Program-made: the position numbers and the translations under genes
Shown: positions 10,861 through 20,097 of the stretch, one piece after another
Numbering within the stretch: position 1 is the stretch's first letter
Layout: each line of letters opens with the position of its first letter
Notes under the pieces: model-generated
Database searches by the model: none
What the model was told of the DNA's origin: nothing
Seen by the model: the letters and a program-made list of their open reading frames with translations, nothing else
NCBI GenBank assembly: GCA_029960955.1
Contig: JASBVS010000037.1
Location: forward strand, 62,001-126,000
From: Bacillota bacterium
GTDB taxonomy: Bacteria; Bacillota; Sulfobacillia; JAIMAT01
DNA length: 64,000 nt
Direction: 5' to 3'

Positions 10861-11921
10861 GCGCCGCGCCGCTCCTCGCCCGGCCTGCGCTCCGCCAGCT
10901 CGCGGCTGAGCGTGCGGAGCGCTTCCAGTCGCTCCCGCGCCGCCCCGCCGTCGACGCTGCGCCGGGCCAGCTCCAGCCCCTCGCGCAGGTCCCCGGCGAC
11001 GTCGGCCGCCAGGAGCGCCGCCGCCGCGTTGAGCAGGACCGTCTCCCGCCGCGGGCCCTCCTCGCCCCCCAGGACGGACTCGGTGATGGCGGCGTTCTCC
11101 GCCGCGTCGCCCCCGGCCAGCGCGCTTCGCGGCGCGGGCGCCAGGCCGAGCTCCTGGGGATCGAGCACGTAGGTGTGCAGCCGCCCCTCCCGGGCCTCGG
11201 TGACGCGCGCCGGCGCGCTGGTGCTCAGCTCGTCCAGGCCGTCCAGGGAGTGGACCACCAGGACGTGCCGGGCGCCCAGACGCATCAGCACCTCGGCCAG
11301 CGGCTCGGTCAGCGCCGGGTCGTAGACGCCCACCAGCTGCGCCTCCGCCCCGGCCGGGTTGGTCAGCGGACCGAGCACGTTGAAGATCGTCCGGAAGCCG
11401 AGCTCCCTGCGCGGCCCGGCGGCGTGGCGCATGGCCGCGTGGAGCCGCGGCGCGAAGAGGAAGGCGATCCCCACCTCGTCGAGGCAGAGCCCGGCCGCCT
11501 CCGCGTCCAGGTCGACGGCGACGCCCAGCGCCTCCAGCACGTCGGCGCTCCCGGCGCGGCTGGAGACCGAGCGGTTGCCATGCTTGGCCACCGCCTGCCC
11601 CGCCCCTGCCACCACGAAGGCCGCGGTGGTGGAGATGTTGAACGTGCCGGCCCCGTCGCCCCCGGTTCCGCAGGTGTCGACGACAGGCGCCCGCCTCCGC
11701 TCGACCCGTGCGGCTCGCTGCCGCATCGCCCGCGCGGCCCCCTCGATCTCCTCCTCCGTCTCGCCGCGCACGCGCATCGCCGTCAGCAAGGCGGCGATCT
11801 GCGCGTCGCTGGCGCGCCCGTCCATCACCTCGCCGATCACTTCCTCGGCCTCGGCGACGGTCAGCCGCTCCCCCGCCGCCACCTTCGCCAGCGCCTCGCG
11901 CAGCATCCCACCACCCCCCAT
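10857..11921 (-). CDS. trpD: Anthranilate phosphoribosyltransferase
   Basis: LREALAKVAAGERLTVAEAEEVIGEVMDGRASDAQIAALLTAMRVRGET, VDTCGTGGDGAGTFNISTTAAFV, KHGNRSVSSRAGSADVLEALG. Start 11906 or 11921. Confidence 0.95.
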   Translation of the reverse strand: MGGGGMLREALAKVAAGERLTVAEAEEVIGEVMDGRASDAQIAALLTAMRVRGETEEEIEGAARAMRQRAARVERRRAPVVDTCGTGGDGAGTFNISTTAAFVVAGAGQAVAKHGNRSVSSRAGSADVLEALGVAVDLDAEAAGLCLDEVGIAFLFAPRLHAAMRHAAGPRRELGFRTIFNVLGPLTNPAGAEAQLVGVYDPALTEPLAEVLMRLGARHVLVVHSLDGLDELSTSAPARVTEAREGRLHTYVLDPQELGLAPAPRSALAGGDAAENAAITESVLGGEEGPRRETVLLNAAAALLAADVAGDLREGLELARRSVDGGAARERLEALRTLSRELAERRPGEERRGA

Positions 11922-11951
11922 CGGCTCGGACACCCCGGCCTCCAGGCCGAC

Positions 11952-11988
11952 AGAAAAGCGGCCCCGCCCGTTGGGACGGAGGCCGCGG
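11952..11988 (-). terminator. Second (gene-proximal) T-box-associated terminator
   Basis: Minus: GCGGCCTCCGTCCCAACGGGCGGGGCCGCTTTTCTGT, strong hairpin followed by a U-rich tract. Confidence 0.7.
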
Positions 11989-11998
11989 TGCCACCCAA
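11983..11998 (-). promoter_or_regulatory. Second T-box (antiterminator) sequence of the trp leader
   Basis: Minus: TTGGGTGGCACCGCGG, matching the T-box core (GGGTGGnACCGCG). Confidence 0.88.
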
Positions 11999-12031
11999 GC
12001 TTGGAGCCCCTGCCGGAGGTGCGCCGGCGGA

Positions 12032-12063
12032 TAAAAAAACTTCCGCCCGCATGGGACGGAAGT
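12032..12063 (-). terminator. First T-box-associated terminator
   Basis: Minus: ACTTCCGTCCCATGCGGGCGGAAGTTTTTTTATCC, hairpin plus seven Ts. Confidence 0.88.
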
Positions 12064-12304
12064 CGATTCCGCGGTGCCACCCAACTGGGAGGAAGCTCCC
12101 ACTCAGCCCGGATCCCTTACCGGATCCGGCTCCCCTGTACCGGGGGGAGAACCGGCGCACCCTAGGGCGCCCCAGCGCCTTCGGGCCGCAGCTCCGGGAG
12201 CCATTCACCCGCCCGCCGCACCGGCTCGCAGCCGCCGCCGGCTCTCTGAAGCGGCCAGACCAGGCTACTCGTTCCCGTCATCGCCCGGGACCACGTTCGG
12301 TTTG
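12032..12304 (-). ncRNA. T-box riboswitch leader of the trp operon (Stem I with UGG specifier plus first antiterminator/terminator)
   Basis: Minus: GATGACGGGAACGAGTAGCC (AGTA region), CAGAGAGCCGG, GGGTGAATGGCTCCCGGAG (TGG specifier at 12203-12201), TTGGGTGGCACCGCGGAA (12084-12067), then terminator. The UGGC bulge in the T-box would pair with G73-CCA of tRNA-Trp. Confidence 0.9.
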
Positions 12305-12310
12305 GGTGCG

Positions 12311-12340
12311 ATTCTACCTGCGCGCCCGGGGAGGCGTCAA
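12311..12340 (-). promoter_or_regulatory. Sigma-A-type promoter for the trp T-box leader
   Basis: Minus: TTGACG (12340-12335) - 18 nt - TAGAAT (12316-12311). The TGA of TTGACG is the sucD stop codon. Confidence 0.75.
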
Positions 12341-13209
12341 GCCGCACCGAGCTTCTGCCTGAGCAGCTCGGCCACCTGCCACGGGAAGTCGGCCACCTGG
12401 ACGCCCGCGGCCGTCAGCGCCGCCACCTTGCTCTCGTAGGTGCCGCGGCCGCGCTCGATGATGGCGCCGGCGTGGCCCATGCGCTTCCCGGGAGGGGCGC
12501 TGCGTCCGGCCACGTAGGCGACCACCGGCTTGGACATGGTCTTGATGAACTCGGCCGCCTCCTCCTCGGCGGTGCCGCCGATCTCGCCCACCAGGGCGAC
12601 CGCCCGCGTCGCCTCGTCCGCCTCGAACCGCTTCAGCACGTCGATGAACGTGAGGCCGACCACCCGGTCGCCGCCCATGCCCACGACCGTGGACTCGCCG
12701 AGGCCGGCCTGGGAGATGGCCTGCACGATCTCGTAGCTGAGGGTCCCGCTGCGGGCGACCACGCCCACGGCGCCGGGCCGGAAGATGCTGTTGGGCGGAA
12801 TGCCGATCTTGGACTTGCCCGGGGAGCAGATGCCGTAGGTGTTGGGGCCGATGACGATCGCGCCCCGCTGCCGGGCGAAGGCGACGATCGCGGCCGCGTC
12901 GTGCAGGGGCACGTGCTCGGCGATGACCACGACAAGCGAGCAGCCGGCCTCGATCGCCTCGAAGGCCGCGTCCTTGACGAAGGGGGCCGGCACGAAGAGG
13001 ACGGAGGCGTTGGCGCCATGCTTGTCCACCGCCTCCTGCACCGTCTCGTAGACGGGGACGCCGTGGACCTCCTGGCCGCCCTTCCCCGGCGAGACGCCGG
13101 CGACGACGCGCGTGCCGTACTCCAGCATCAGGCTCGTATGGAAGCTCCCCTGGTGACCCGTGATCCCCTGCACCACGACCCGGGTCTTGTCGTCGACCAA
13201 GATCGCCAT
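12337..13209 (-). CDS. sucD: Succinyl-CoA ligase [ADP-forming] subunit alpha
   Basis: MAILVDDKTRVVVQGITGHQGSFHTSLMLEYGTRVVAGVSPGKGG, GPNTYGICSPGKSKIG, GHAGAIIERGRGTYESKVAALTAAGV. Confidence 0.95.
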   Translation of the reverse strand: MAILVDDKTRVVVQGITGHQGSFHTSLMLEYGTRVVAGVSPGKGGQEVHGVPVYETVQEAVDKHGANASVLFVPAPFVKDAAFEAIEAGCSLVVVIAEHVPLHDAAAIVAFARQRGAIVIGPNTYGICSPGKSKIGIPPNSIFRPGAVGVVARSGTLSYEIVQAISQAGLGESTVVGMGGDRVVGLTFIDVLKRFEADEATRAVALVGEIGGTAEEEAAEFIKTMSKPVVAYVAGRSAPPGKRMGHAGAIIERGRGTYESKVAALTAAGVQVADFPWQVAELLRQKLGAA

Positions 13210-14334
13210 TCAGCCCTCGACCCCCTCGCCGGCGCGCGCCAGCTCCACCGCGCGGGCCGCAGCCTCCTCCATCGAACGGTAGGCCTGGATGCCCTCGCCG
13301 CGAAGCATCTCCACGCCCTTCTCCTCGTTGGTGCCCACCAGCCGGACCACCATCGGCATGGAGATGCCCACCTCGCGCCGCGCGGTGATGACGGCCTGCG
13401 CGACGTCGTCGCAGCGGGTGATCCCTCCGAAGATGTTGACGAAGATCGCCTTGGGGCGGGTCGAGACCAGGACCTTGAGCGCCTCGGCCATGGGCCCGGC
13501 GGCGGCGCCGCCGCCGGCGTCGAGGAAGTTCATCGGCCGACCGCCGTAGCGCTGCAAGACGTCCAGCGTCGCCATGGTGATGCCGGCGCCGTTCGCCATG
13601 ACCGCGATGTCCCCGTCCAGCTCCACGTAGGCCAGGCCCAGTTCGCGCACCCGCTTCTCCAGCTCGGTCGCCTCGCTGGTGCGCGGCAGGTCGGGATGGC
13701 GGTAGAGCGCGTCGTCGTCGACGTTGAGTCGCGCGTCGGCGGCGACCAGCCGGTCGCCGGCGACGGCCAGAGGGTTGATCTCCACCAGCTCCGCGTCGTA
13801 GCGGCGGAAGATCTCGTAGAGCTTGAGCGCGATCTCGCCGAACTGCCTGGCCAGGTCGCCCGAGAGGCCGAGCCGGTGGGCGACCCAGCGGGTCGCGTAC
13901 GGCATCAGCCCCCACTCCACCGGTACGGGCTGGCGGACGATGGCGCGCTCGGGCACCTCCTCGATCTCCATGCCGCCCGAGGCCGAGGCGATCAAGAGCG
14001 GCCGCTTGGCCGCGTTGTCCATCGTGATGCCCAGGTAGAGCTCGCGGTCGATGCCCAGCATGCTCTCGACGTAGACCGTCTCGACCACGCAGCCCTTCAG
14101 GTTCATGCCGAGGATCTCGCCGGCGCGGCTGCGCGCCTCCTCCGGCGTCTGGGCCGGCTTCACGCCGCCCGCCTTGCCGCGCCCGCCCACCAGCACCTGC
14201 GCCTTGACGACGCAGGGGCCCAGCGAGCGGGCCGCCGCCTCGGCCTCCTCGGGCGTACGGGCGAGGCGGCCCGGGGGCACCGGAACGCCGTTCTCGCGCA
14301 GGACACCCTTGGCCATGTACTCGTACAGCTTCAT
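13210..14334 (-). CDS. sucC: Succinyl-CoA ligase [ADP-forming] subunit beta
   Basis: MKLYEYMAKGVLRENGVPVPPG, VVKAQVLVGGRGKAGGVK, NFLDAGGGAAAGPMAEALKVL, FVNIFGGITRCDDVA. Confidence 0.95.
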   Translation of the reverse strand: MKLYEYMAKGVLRENGVPVPPGRLARTPEEAEAAARSLGPCVVKAQVLVGGRGKAGGVKPAQTPEEARSRAGEILGMNLKGCVVETVYVESMLGIDRELYLGITMDNAAKRPLLIASASGGMEIEEVPERAIVRQPVPVEWGLMPYATRWVAHRLGLSGDLARQFGEIALKLYEIFRRYDAELVEINPLAVAGDRLVAADARLNVDDDALYRHPDLPRTSEATELEKRVRELGLAYVELDGDIAVMANGAGITMATLDVLQRYGGRPMNFLDAGGGAAAGPMAEALKVLVSTRPKAIFVNIFGGITRCDDVAQAVITARREVGISMPMVVRLVGTNEEKGVEMLRGEGIQAYRSMEEAAARAVELARAGEGVEG

Positions 14335-14396
14335 CCGGTCACATCACCTTCCTGGTCGTGCCTCGGAGCGGCTCGGGCGGCGGCGGCGCCCTGCGC

Positions 14397-15674
14397 CTAG
14401 GCGCTGGCGCGGCGGACTTCCGCCACGAGCTCGCGCGTGTGCCGCGCCACCTCCTCGGGCGTGCGCTCCACCCGCGCCACCCCGTCCTGGACGGCTGCCT
14501 CGGCGACGGCCGCGGCCACGACGGGGGCCACCTCCGGATTCCACATGGAGGGGATGATGTACTCTTCGCGCAGCTCCCCCGGTGCGACGAGCGCGGCGAT
14601 GGCCTCGGCGGCCGCCCGCTTCATGTGCTCGGTGATCTGCCGGGCGCGGACGTCGAGGGCGCCGCGGAAGACGCCGGGGAAGACCAGGCTGTTGTTGATC
14701 TGGTTGGGGAAGTCCGAGCGCCCCGTGGCCACCACCCGCGATCCCGCCGCCCGCGCGTCGTCCGGGTAGATCTCCGGGACCGGGTTGGCCATGGCCATGA
14801 CGATGTTCTCCGGCGCCATGGTCCGAACCATCTCCGGCGTGAGGGCACCTCCCGCCGAGACGCCGATGAAGACGTCGGCGCCCCGGACGGCCTCGGACAG
14901 GCCGCCCCGGACGCCCCGCGGGTTGGTCAGCTCGGCCATGCGGAGCTTATACGGGTTCATGTCCTCCTTGCGGTCCTTCCAGATCGCGCCGGCCCGGTCG
15001 CAGAGGATGACGTCCCGGGCACCCATGTCCAGCAAGAGCTGGGTGATGGCGATGCCGGCGGCTCCCGCGCCGTTGACCACGATCTTGACCGCGGCCAGCG
15101 GTCTGCCCACCAGCTTGAGGGCGTTGATCAGCGCGGCCGCCGTGACGATGGCGGTGCCGTGCTGGTCGTCGTGGAAGACCGGGATCTCCAGCTCCTGGCG
15201 GAGGCGCGCCTCGATCTCGAAGCAGCGCGGCGCGGAGATGTCCTCGAGGTTGACGCCGCCGAAGTTGGGCGCCAGGAGCTTCACGGTCTCGGTGATGCGG
15301 GAGACTTCCTTGGTGGCGAGGCAGACGGGGATGGCATTGACACCGCCGAAGATCTTGAAGAGGACGGACTTCCCCTCCATCACCGGCAGCGCGGCCTCCG
15401 GACCGATGTCGCCCAGCCCGAGGACGGCGGTGCCATCCGTCACCACCGCCACCGTGTTCCCCTTGCCCGTGTACTCGTAGGCCAGATCGGGCTGCTCGTG
15501 GATCTCCTTGCACGGTTCCGCGACCCCCGGGGTGTAGGCCAGGCTCAGGTCATGACGATCCCGGACGGGAACCCGCGAACGCACCTCGATCTTGCCGCGC
15601 ACCTGCCTGTGCAGCGTGAGCGCCTGCTCCCGAAGCTCGTCGGCCTCGCGCTCCGTCACTGCCATCCCGTCCAC
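14397..15674 (-). CDS. NAD(P)-dependent malic enzyme
   Basis: [84 protein letters not shown]. Confidence 0.95.
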   Translation of the reverse strand: MDGMAVTEREADELREQALTLHRQVRGKIEVRSRVPVRDRHDLSLAYTPGVAEPCKEIHEQPDLAYEYTGKGNTVAVVTDGTAVLGLGDIGPEAALPVMEGKSVLFKIFGGVNAIPVCLATKEVSRITETVKLLAPNFGGVNLEDISAPRCFEIEARLRQELEIPVFHDDQHGTAIVTAAALINALKLVGRPLAAVKIVVNGAGAAGIAITQLLLDMGARDVILCDRAGAIWKDRKEDMNPYKLRMAELTNPRGVRGGLSEAVRGADVFIGVSAGGALTPEMVRTMAPENIVMAMANPVPEIYPDDARAAGSRVVATGRSDFPNQINNSLVFPGVFRGALDVRARQITEHMKRAAAEAIAALVAPGELREEYIIPSMWNPEVAPVVAAAVAEAAVQDGVARVERTPEEVARHTRELVAEVRRASA

Positions 15675-15734
15675 CTCCTGTCCCGCCGGCAGCCGCGAAC
15701 GCCCTGCCTGGCGAATGCGCCACTCGCCCCCGTC

Positions 15735-16679
15735 TCAGCCGAGGGAGCGCAGGATCTCCAGGTTCTGTCTGACCTCGTCGCACGAGCGTTCGAACGCCTG
15801 GCGCTCCTCCTCCGTCAGCTCCAGCTCGATCACCTTCTCCACGCCGTCGCCGCCGAGGATGACCGGGACCCCCGCGAAGATGCCCCGCTGCCCGTACTCG
15901 CCGTCCAGGTAGGCCGCGCAGGTCAGGATCCGCTTCTGGTCGCGCAGGATGGCGGCCACCATCTCCGTGACGGCCGAGCCCGGCGCGTAGAAGGCGCTGC
16001 CGGTCTTGAGCAGGTCGACGATCTCGCCGCCGCCCTTCCGCGTCCGCTCCACCAGGGCCGCGATCCGCTCCGGGGGCAGGAGCCGCTCGATGGGGATCCC
16101 GCCCGCGTAGGCGTAGCGGACCAGCGGAACCATGCTGTCGCCGTGCCCGCCGAGGACCATGGCGGTGACGTCGCGGTAGGAGACGCCCAGCTCCTGGGCG
16201 ATGAAGGTGCGGAAGCGAGTCGAGTCGAGGATCCCGGACTGGCCGACCACCCGGTTCCTGGGGAAGCCCGTGGCCTCCAGGGCGACGGTGCACATGGTGT
16301 CCAGCGGGTTGCTGAGGACGATGACGTAGGCGTCGGGGGCGTGACGGGCGATCTGCTCGGAGGCGGAGCGGACGATGCCTGCGTTGGTGGCCAGCAGGTC
16401 CGACCGGCTCATGCCGGGCTTCCGCGCCACCCCGGCGGTGATCACCACCACGTCGGCGCCCTCCAGCGCCGCAAAGTCGTTGGAGCCCGTGACGTGGACG
16501 TCGAAGTGCTCGACAGGGGCCGCTTCCTGGAGGTCGAGGGCCTTCCCCTGGGGCAGACCTTCCACGATGTCGATGAGGACGATGTCTCCCAGTTCCTTGG
16601 CGGCGCACCAGTGCGCGGTGGTGGCTCCGGTGGCGCCTGCGCCGACGATGCCGATCCTGGGCCTTCTGTTCTTCGCCAT
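15735..16679 (-). CDS. mdh: Malate dehydrogenase (LDH-like type)
   Basis: [78 protein letters not shown]. Confidence 0.94.
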   Translation of the reverse strand: MAKNRRPRIGIVGAGATGATTAHWCAAKELGDIVLIDIVEGLPQGKALDLQEAAPVEHFDVHVTGSNDFAALEGADVVVITAGVARKPGMSRSDLLATNAGIVRSASEQIARHAPDAYVIVLSNPLDTMCTVALEATGFPRNRVVGQSGILDSTRFRTFIAQELGVSYRDVTAMVLGGHGDSMVPLVRYAYAGGIPIERLLPPERIAALVERTRKGGGEIVDLLKTGSAFYAPGSAVTEMVAAILRDQKRILTCAAYLDGEYGQRGIFAGVPVILGGDGVEKVIELELTEEERQAFERSCDEVRQNLEILRSLG

Positions 16680-16751
16680 CTGGTCCTCCCCCCTGGTCCG
16701 CGGCGCTCCGCCGGGCGCGGAACGCCGCTCAGCCGTGGCGAGGAAAACGAA

Positions 16752-16807
16752 GGGCCGGGCGACGCAGCCTCACCGGGTCCCGCGAACTCGTCCCTCGCGC
16801 CCGGCCC
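16752..16807 (-). terminator. Hairpin between ccmD and mdh
   Basis: Minus: GGGCCGGGCGCG...CGCCCGGCCCTTCGTTTTCC, GC stem with long loop and a T-rich tail. Confidence 0.5.
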
Positions 16808-16874
16808 AAGGCATCCCCGGTCCCGGCCATCCGATGCCGATTATAGTGCCGCCCGGGATGCAGGAAAAGGCAGG

Positions 16875-17075
16875 TCAGTCGCCGCCTTCCTGCCGCGAAG
16901 CCGCGCCCCGCCTCGCATCCCGGGCGGCGTCGGAAACCGTCGCCTCCTCCTCCGGCAGCATCGAGGAGAGCCGCCCGACCTCCTCCTCCAGCCTGCGCGT
17001 GGCCAGCGCCAGCCGGACTACGTACCCCGCCAGGCCCAGCCAGATCACCCCGTACGCCAGCGCCACCCAGCCCAC
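16875..17075 (-). CDS. ccmD: CcmD-like small membrane protein
   Basis: GTG at 17075 with upstream AAAGGGGAG; VGWVALAYGVIWLGLAGYVVRLALATRRLEEEVGRL, single TM plus basic tail, directly downstream of ccmC. Confidence 0.65.
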   Translation of the reverse strand: MGWVALAYGVIWLGLAGYVVRLALATRRLEEEVGRLSSMLPEEEATVSDAARDARRGAASRQEGGD

Positions 17076-17104
17076 GTTCGCTCCCCTTTCCGACCTTCCT
17101 CCGG

Positions 17105-17836
17105 CTACGTGCGTTCGCAGCGCATCTCCAGCTCGGCGAGCCGGTCGCGCAGTTCCTCCAGCCGCCAGCGCTGCAGGAAGAGGACGACGCCCACGAGCAG
17201 CACGGCGACGCTGGCCGCGAGCAGCGCCACCACCATCTGCGGCGCCATCCGGATCCCTTGCGGCGTGATCACCTGCGGGTGGTTGGAGTACCACCAGACG
17301 ACCGAGAAGTGGACCACCGGAACGATCGCCACGCTGAGCAGCCCGTAGAGCGCCGCCAGCCTGCCGCCCTGCCCGTCGCCCTCCCTGGCCGCCGCCCGCA
17401 GCAGCAGGTAGCCCGCGTAGAGGAACCACATCAGCAGGGTGGTGGTCAGGCGCGCGTCCTGCCAGAGCCACCAGGCGTTCCAGGCCGAGCGCGCCCAGAT
17501 GCTGCCCGAGAGCAGCGTGAGCGTGGTGAAGAGGACGCCCACCTCGGCCGCGGCCACCGCCACCCGGTCCCAGCGCGCCTGCCGTCGCAGCAGGTAGATC
17601 GCGGAGGCGACCGCCACCAGCCCGAAGGCCAGATAGGCCGTCATGGCCGAGGCCACGTGGAAGTACATGATGCGCTGCACGTCGCCCATCACCCGCTCGG
17701 GCGGCGCCCAGACCAGCCCCAGGTAGAGCGCCACCGGCACCGCCAGCCCGGCCGACACCTCCAGCCACGGCAGGCGGGCCGGCCGACGCCTCCCTCTCCT
17801 CTCCGTCCGGCGGATCGCCGTCGACGGCTCGACCAT
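17105..17836 (-). CDS. ccmC: Heme exporter CcmC
   Basis: APPERVMGDVQRIMYFHVASAM, LLSGSIWARSAWNAWWLWQDARLTTTLLMWFLYAGYLLL, VPVVHFSVVWWYSNHPQ. Confidence 0.9.
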   Translation of the reverse strand: MVEPSTAIRRTERRGRRRPARLPWLEVSAGLAVPVALYLGLVWAPPERVMGDVQRIMYFHVASAMTAYLAFGLVAVASAIYLLRRQARWDRVAVAAAEVGVLFTTLTLLSGSIWARSAWNAWWLWQDARLTTTLLMWFLYAGYLLLRAAAREGDGQGGRLAALYGLLSVAIVPVVHFSVVWWYSNHPQVITPQGIRMAPQMVVALLAASVAVLLVGVVLFLQRWRLEELRDRLAELEMRCERT

Positions 17837-17841
17837 CTGGC

Positions 17842-18489
17842 TCACCCCTCCCACAGGAGCTCGAAGAGCAGCGCCGGAACCACCGCGAAGAGCAGGTCGT
17901 ACCCGACCAGGAGCTCCCACCAGAGCGGCGCCGCCGGCGGACCGCCCGCCAGCGCCCAGCCGCCCAGGCGGACCGCCGCCAGGAGCGGCGGGACCAGGAG
18001 CGGGTAGAGCAGGATCGGCAGCAGGATGGGGGCGGCGCGGAGGCGCGCGGTCACCGCCGCCAGGAAGGTGCCCGCGCCGGCGAAGCCCGCGGTTCCCAGG
18101 AGGAGGGTCGCCGCCAGCGCCCAGGCGGGACCGCGCGGGGAGGCGCCCAGCAGACCGAAGGCGGCCAGCCAGAGGAGCGCGCCGAGAAGGGCCAGGTAGA
18201 GCCAGCTGGCCAGCGCCTTGCCGCAGTAGAGCGCGCTCCGGTCGACGGGCCAGAGCAGGAGCTGCAGGAAGGCGTCCTCCTCCGTCTCCTGCGCGAAGGA
18301 GCGGTGGAGGAGGAGGGCCCCCGCGAAGAGCAGGATCAGCCAGAGCGCCGCCGCCAGGCGCTCGCCTTCCCAGCCCGGCTGCGTACCCGCGGCGAGGCTG
18401 AGCAGGGTCAGGAGGAGCAGCGCGAAGAGCAGGCTCGCGCCCAGCGTCTCGCCGCTCCGCGCCTCGCTGACGAGCTCCTTCCGGATCAC
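17842..18489 (-). CDS. ccmB: Heme exporter CcmB
   Basis: GTG 18489 overlaps the ccmA stop; VIRKELVSEARSGETLGASLLFALLLLTLLSLA, EEDAFLQLLLWPVDRSALYCGKALASWLYLALLG. Confidence 0.85.
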   Translation of the reverse strand: MIRKELVSEARSGETLGASLLFALLLLTLLSLAAGTQPGWEGERLAAALWLILLFAGALLLHRSFAQETEEDAFLQLLLWPVDRSALYCGKALASWLYLALLGALLWLAAFGLLGASPRGPAWALAATLLLGTAGFAGAGTFLAAVTARLRAAPILLPILLYPLLVPPLLAAVRLGGWALAGGPPAAPLWWELLVGYDLLFAVVPALLFELLWEG

Positions 18490-19202
18490 CGCGGCGAGCG
18501 CGCGAGCGTAGCCCCGTCCGTCCCGACCCCCGCCGCCTCGCCTTCCTCCCCCGGCTCCGCGCACAGCCGTCCCGCCTCCAGCCACCAGCGCCGGTCCACC
18601 TCCCCCAGCCCCGGGTCCGGCTCGTGCGAGACGACGATGGCGGCCGCCCCCCGCGCCCGCGCCTCGTCCAGCGCCTGGCGCAGGAAGCGGCGTCCCGTCT
18701 CGTCCAGCCCGCCGGCCGCCTCGTCGAGGAGGATCAGCTCGGGCTCGGTCAGGAAGCTCCGCGCGATGGCGAGCCGCTGCTGCATCCCCCGCGAGTAGTG
18801 CGAGACCGGCCGCTCCGCCCAGCGCAGCAGCCCCGCGCGCTCCAGCCAGAGCTCCGCCCGGCGGCGCGCTTCCTGCCGGTCGAGCCACGGGTAGCCGGCC
18901 GCATGGAGGAGGAGGCTCTCCCGGCCGGTCAGCCGGGGGTAGAGCGCCGTCCGGTGGCCCACCCAGGCCAGCCGCCCCCGGTAGAGTGCGCCCAGCTGGC
19001 CGACCGGACGCCCCCGCCAGAGGATCTCCCCGGCATCCGGTCGCTCCAGCCCCGCCAGCACGCGCAGCAGGCTCGTCTTCCCGGCCCCGTTGGGTCCCCG
19101 CAGGAGGACGGCCTCGCCCGCCTCCAGGCGGAAGCCTACGCCGCGCAGGACGAGCCGCCCGCCCAGCCGCAGGACCAGCCCCCGCACCTCCAGCAGCGTC
19201 AA
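18486..19202 (-). CDS. ccmA: Heme exporter ATP-binding protein CcmA
   Basis: ABC ATPase: LLRGPNGAGKTSLLRVLAGLERPDAGEI, SHYSRGMQQRLAIARSFLTEPELILLDEAAGGLD; TTG start at 19202; gene context. Confidence 0.88.
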   Translation of the reverse strand: MTLLEVRGLVLRLGGRLVLRGVGFRLEAGEAVLLRGPNGAGKTSLLRVLAGLERPDAGEILWRGRPVGQLGALYRGRLAWVGHRTALYPRLTGRESLLLHAAGYPWLDRQEARRRAELWLERAGLLRWAERPVSHYSRGMQQRLAIARSFLTEPELILLDEAAGGLDETGRRFLRQALDEARARGAAAIVVSHEPDPGLGEVDRRWWLEAGRLCAEPGEEGEAAGVGTDGATLARSPR

Positions 19203-19209
19203 GCGGCCT

Positions 19210-20097
19210 TCACCCCGCCTCGCGCGAGCTTCCGTCCACCTCCGCCAGCAGCTGCGCCGCCTCGTCCACCAGCTGCTGCCGGCGGATCCGGTAGGGCGCC
19301 TCCTGGAGCCGCCCCGCCTCGTGCAGCCGCTCGACCCGCTCCAGCGCCCTGCGCACCCGCTCCAGCTCCGCCTCCGGACGCGACCGGCGCCAGAGCCAGA
19401 ACGCCAGCGCCGGCACCCCCGCCAGCAGGAGCGCCCAGGCGGCCGCCAGCGCCCCTGTGCCGTGCTCGTACCACCAGTCCGGCGGCGTCAGAAGGAGTTC
19501 GAGCCGCTGCCCGGCGGCCAGCGGCCTCTCGAGGGCGTACTGGCGCAGGGCCCGGCCGCCGACGGCGACCACGCCCAGACGCACCCAGCCGGGGCCCGCC
19601 AGCCGCAGGCTGCCCTCGTCGACCAGTGCGCTGGCGCTCTCGACCGGCAGCGACGGGGTGAAGGCCAGGCGTGCCGGCACTTTGTAAGGAAGTTCGTACC
19701 GCAGGGCGTAGGACCTCTGCTCCCCGGGAGCCAGCGGCCGCGCGTCCGCCAGCGCGCCGCCGCCCAGGCGCGCCGCGGCGCCGCCCGGCTGGAGCGTGGC
19801 GGCGCGCGCGCCCGGGGGAAGCCGCCACGACCAGGCGGCCGTGGCGCTTCCTCCCGCGTTGGCCACGGTCACCATCTCCAGGACCGCCAGCCCACCCGGC
19901 TGGACCGTCAGCACCCAGCGGACGCTCGCGGCCACCACCGGCCCGGCCGCCGCCGCCCGCCCCGCCAGGGCCAGCGGGCCGGCCAGGAGAGCCAGGACGA
20001 GCGCCACGAAGAGCCTGCCTGCGCCCCGGAGCCGCCGGCCGTGCGCGGCCGCCGCCGCGGCCGCCTCCGCCCCCCGCGCCGGGCGCCGCGCGCTCAA
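19210..20097 (-). CDS. Uncharacterised exported, C-terminally membrane-anchored protein in the ccm cluster
   Basis: TTG 20097 overlaps the ccmE stop (TTGA). Signal-like LFVALVLALLAGPLALAGRAAAAGP, beta-rich ectodomain, TM ALAAAWALLLAGVPALAFWLW, coiled cytoplasmic tail LERVRRALERVERLHEAGRLQEAPYRIRRQQLVDEAAQLLAEVD. Confidence 0.75.
   Translation of the reverse strand: MSARRPARGAEAAAAAAAHGRRLRGAGRLFVALVLALLAGPLALAGRAAAAGPVVAASVRWVLTVQPGGLAVLEMVTVANAGGSATAAWSWRLPPGARAATLQPGGAAARLGGGALADARPLAPGEQRSYALRYELPYKVPARLAFTPSLPVESASALVDEGSLRLAGPGWVRLGVVAVGGRALRQYALERPLAAGQRLELLLTPPDWWYEHGTGALAAAWALLLAGVPALAFWLWRRSRPEAELERVRRALERVERLHEAGRLQEAPYRIRRQQLVDEAAQLLAEVDGSSREAG

Noticed and set aside
11945-12304. 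Two complete tandem T-box riboswitches
   Set aside because: Only one Stem I/specifier region is visible; the second module has just the antiterminator and terminator.
12472-17348. Long plus-strand ORFs 12472-14400 and 14358-17348
   Set aside because: Antisense to sucCD, malic enzyme and mdh; compositionally shadow-like.
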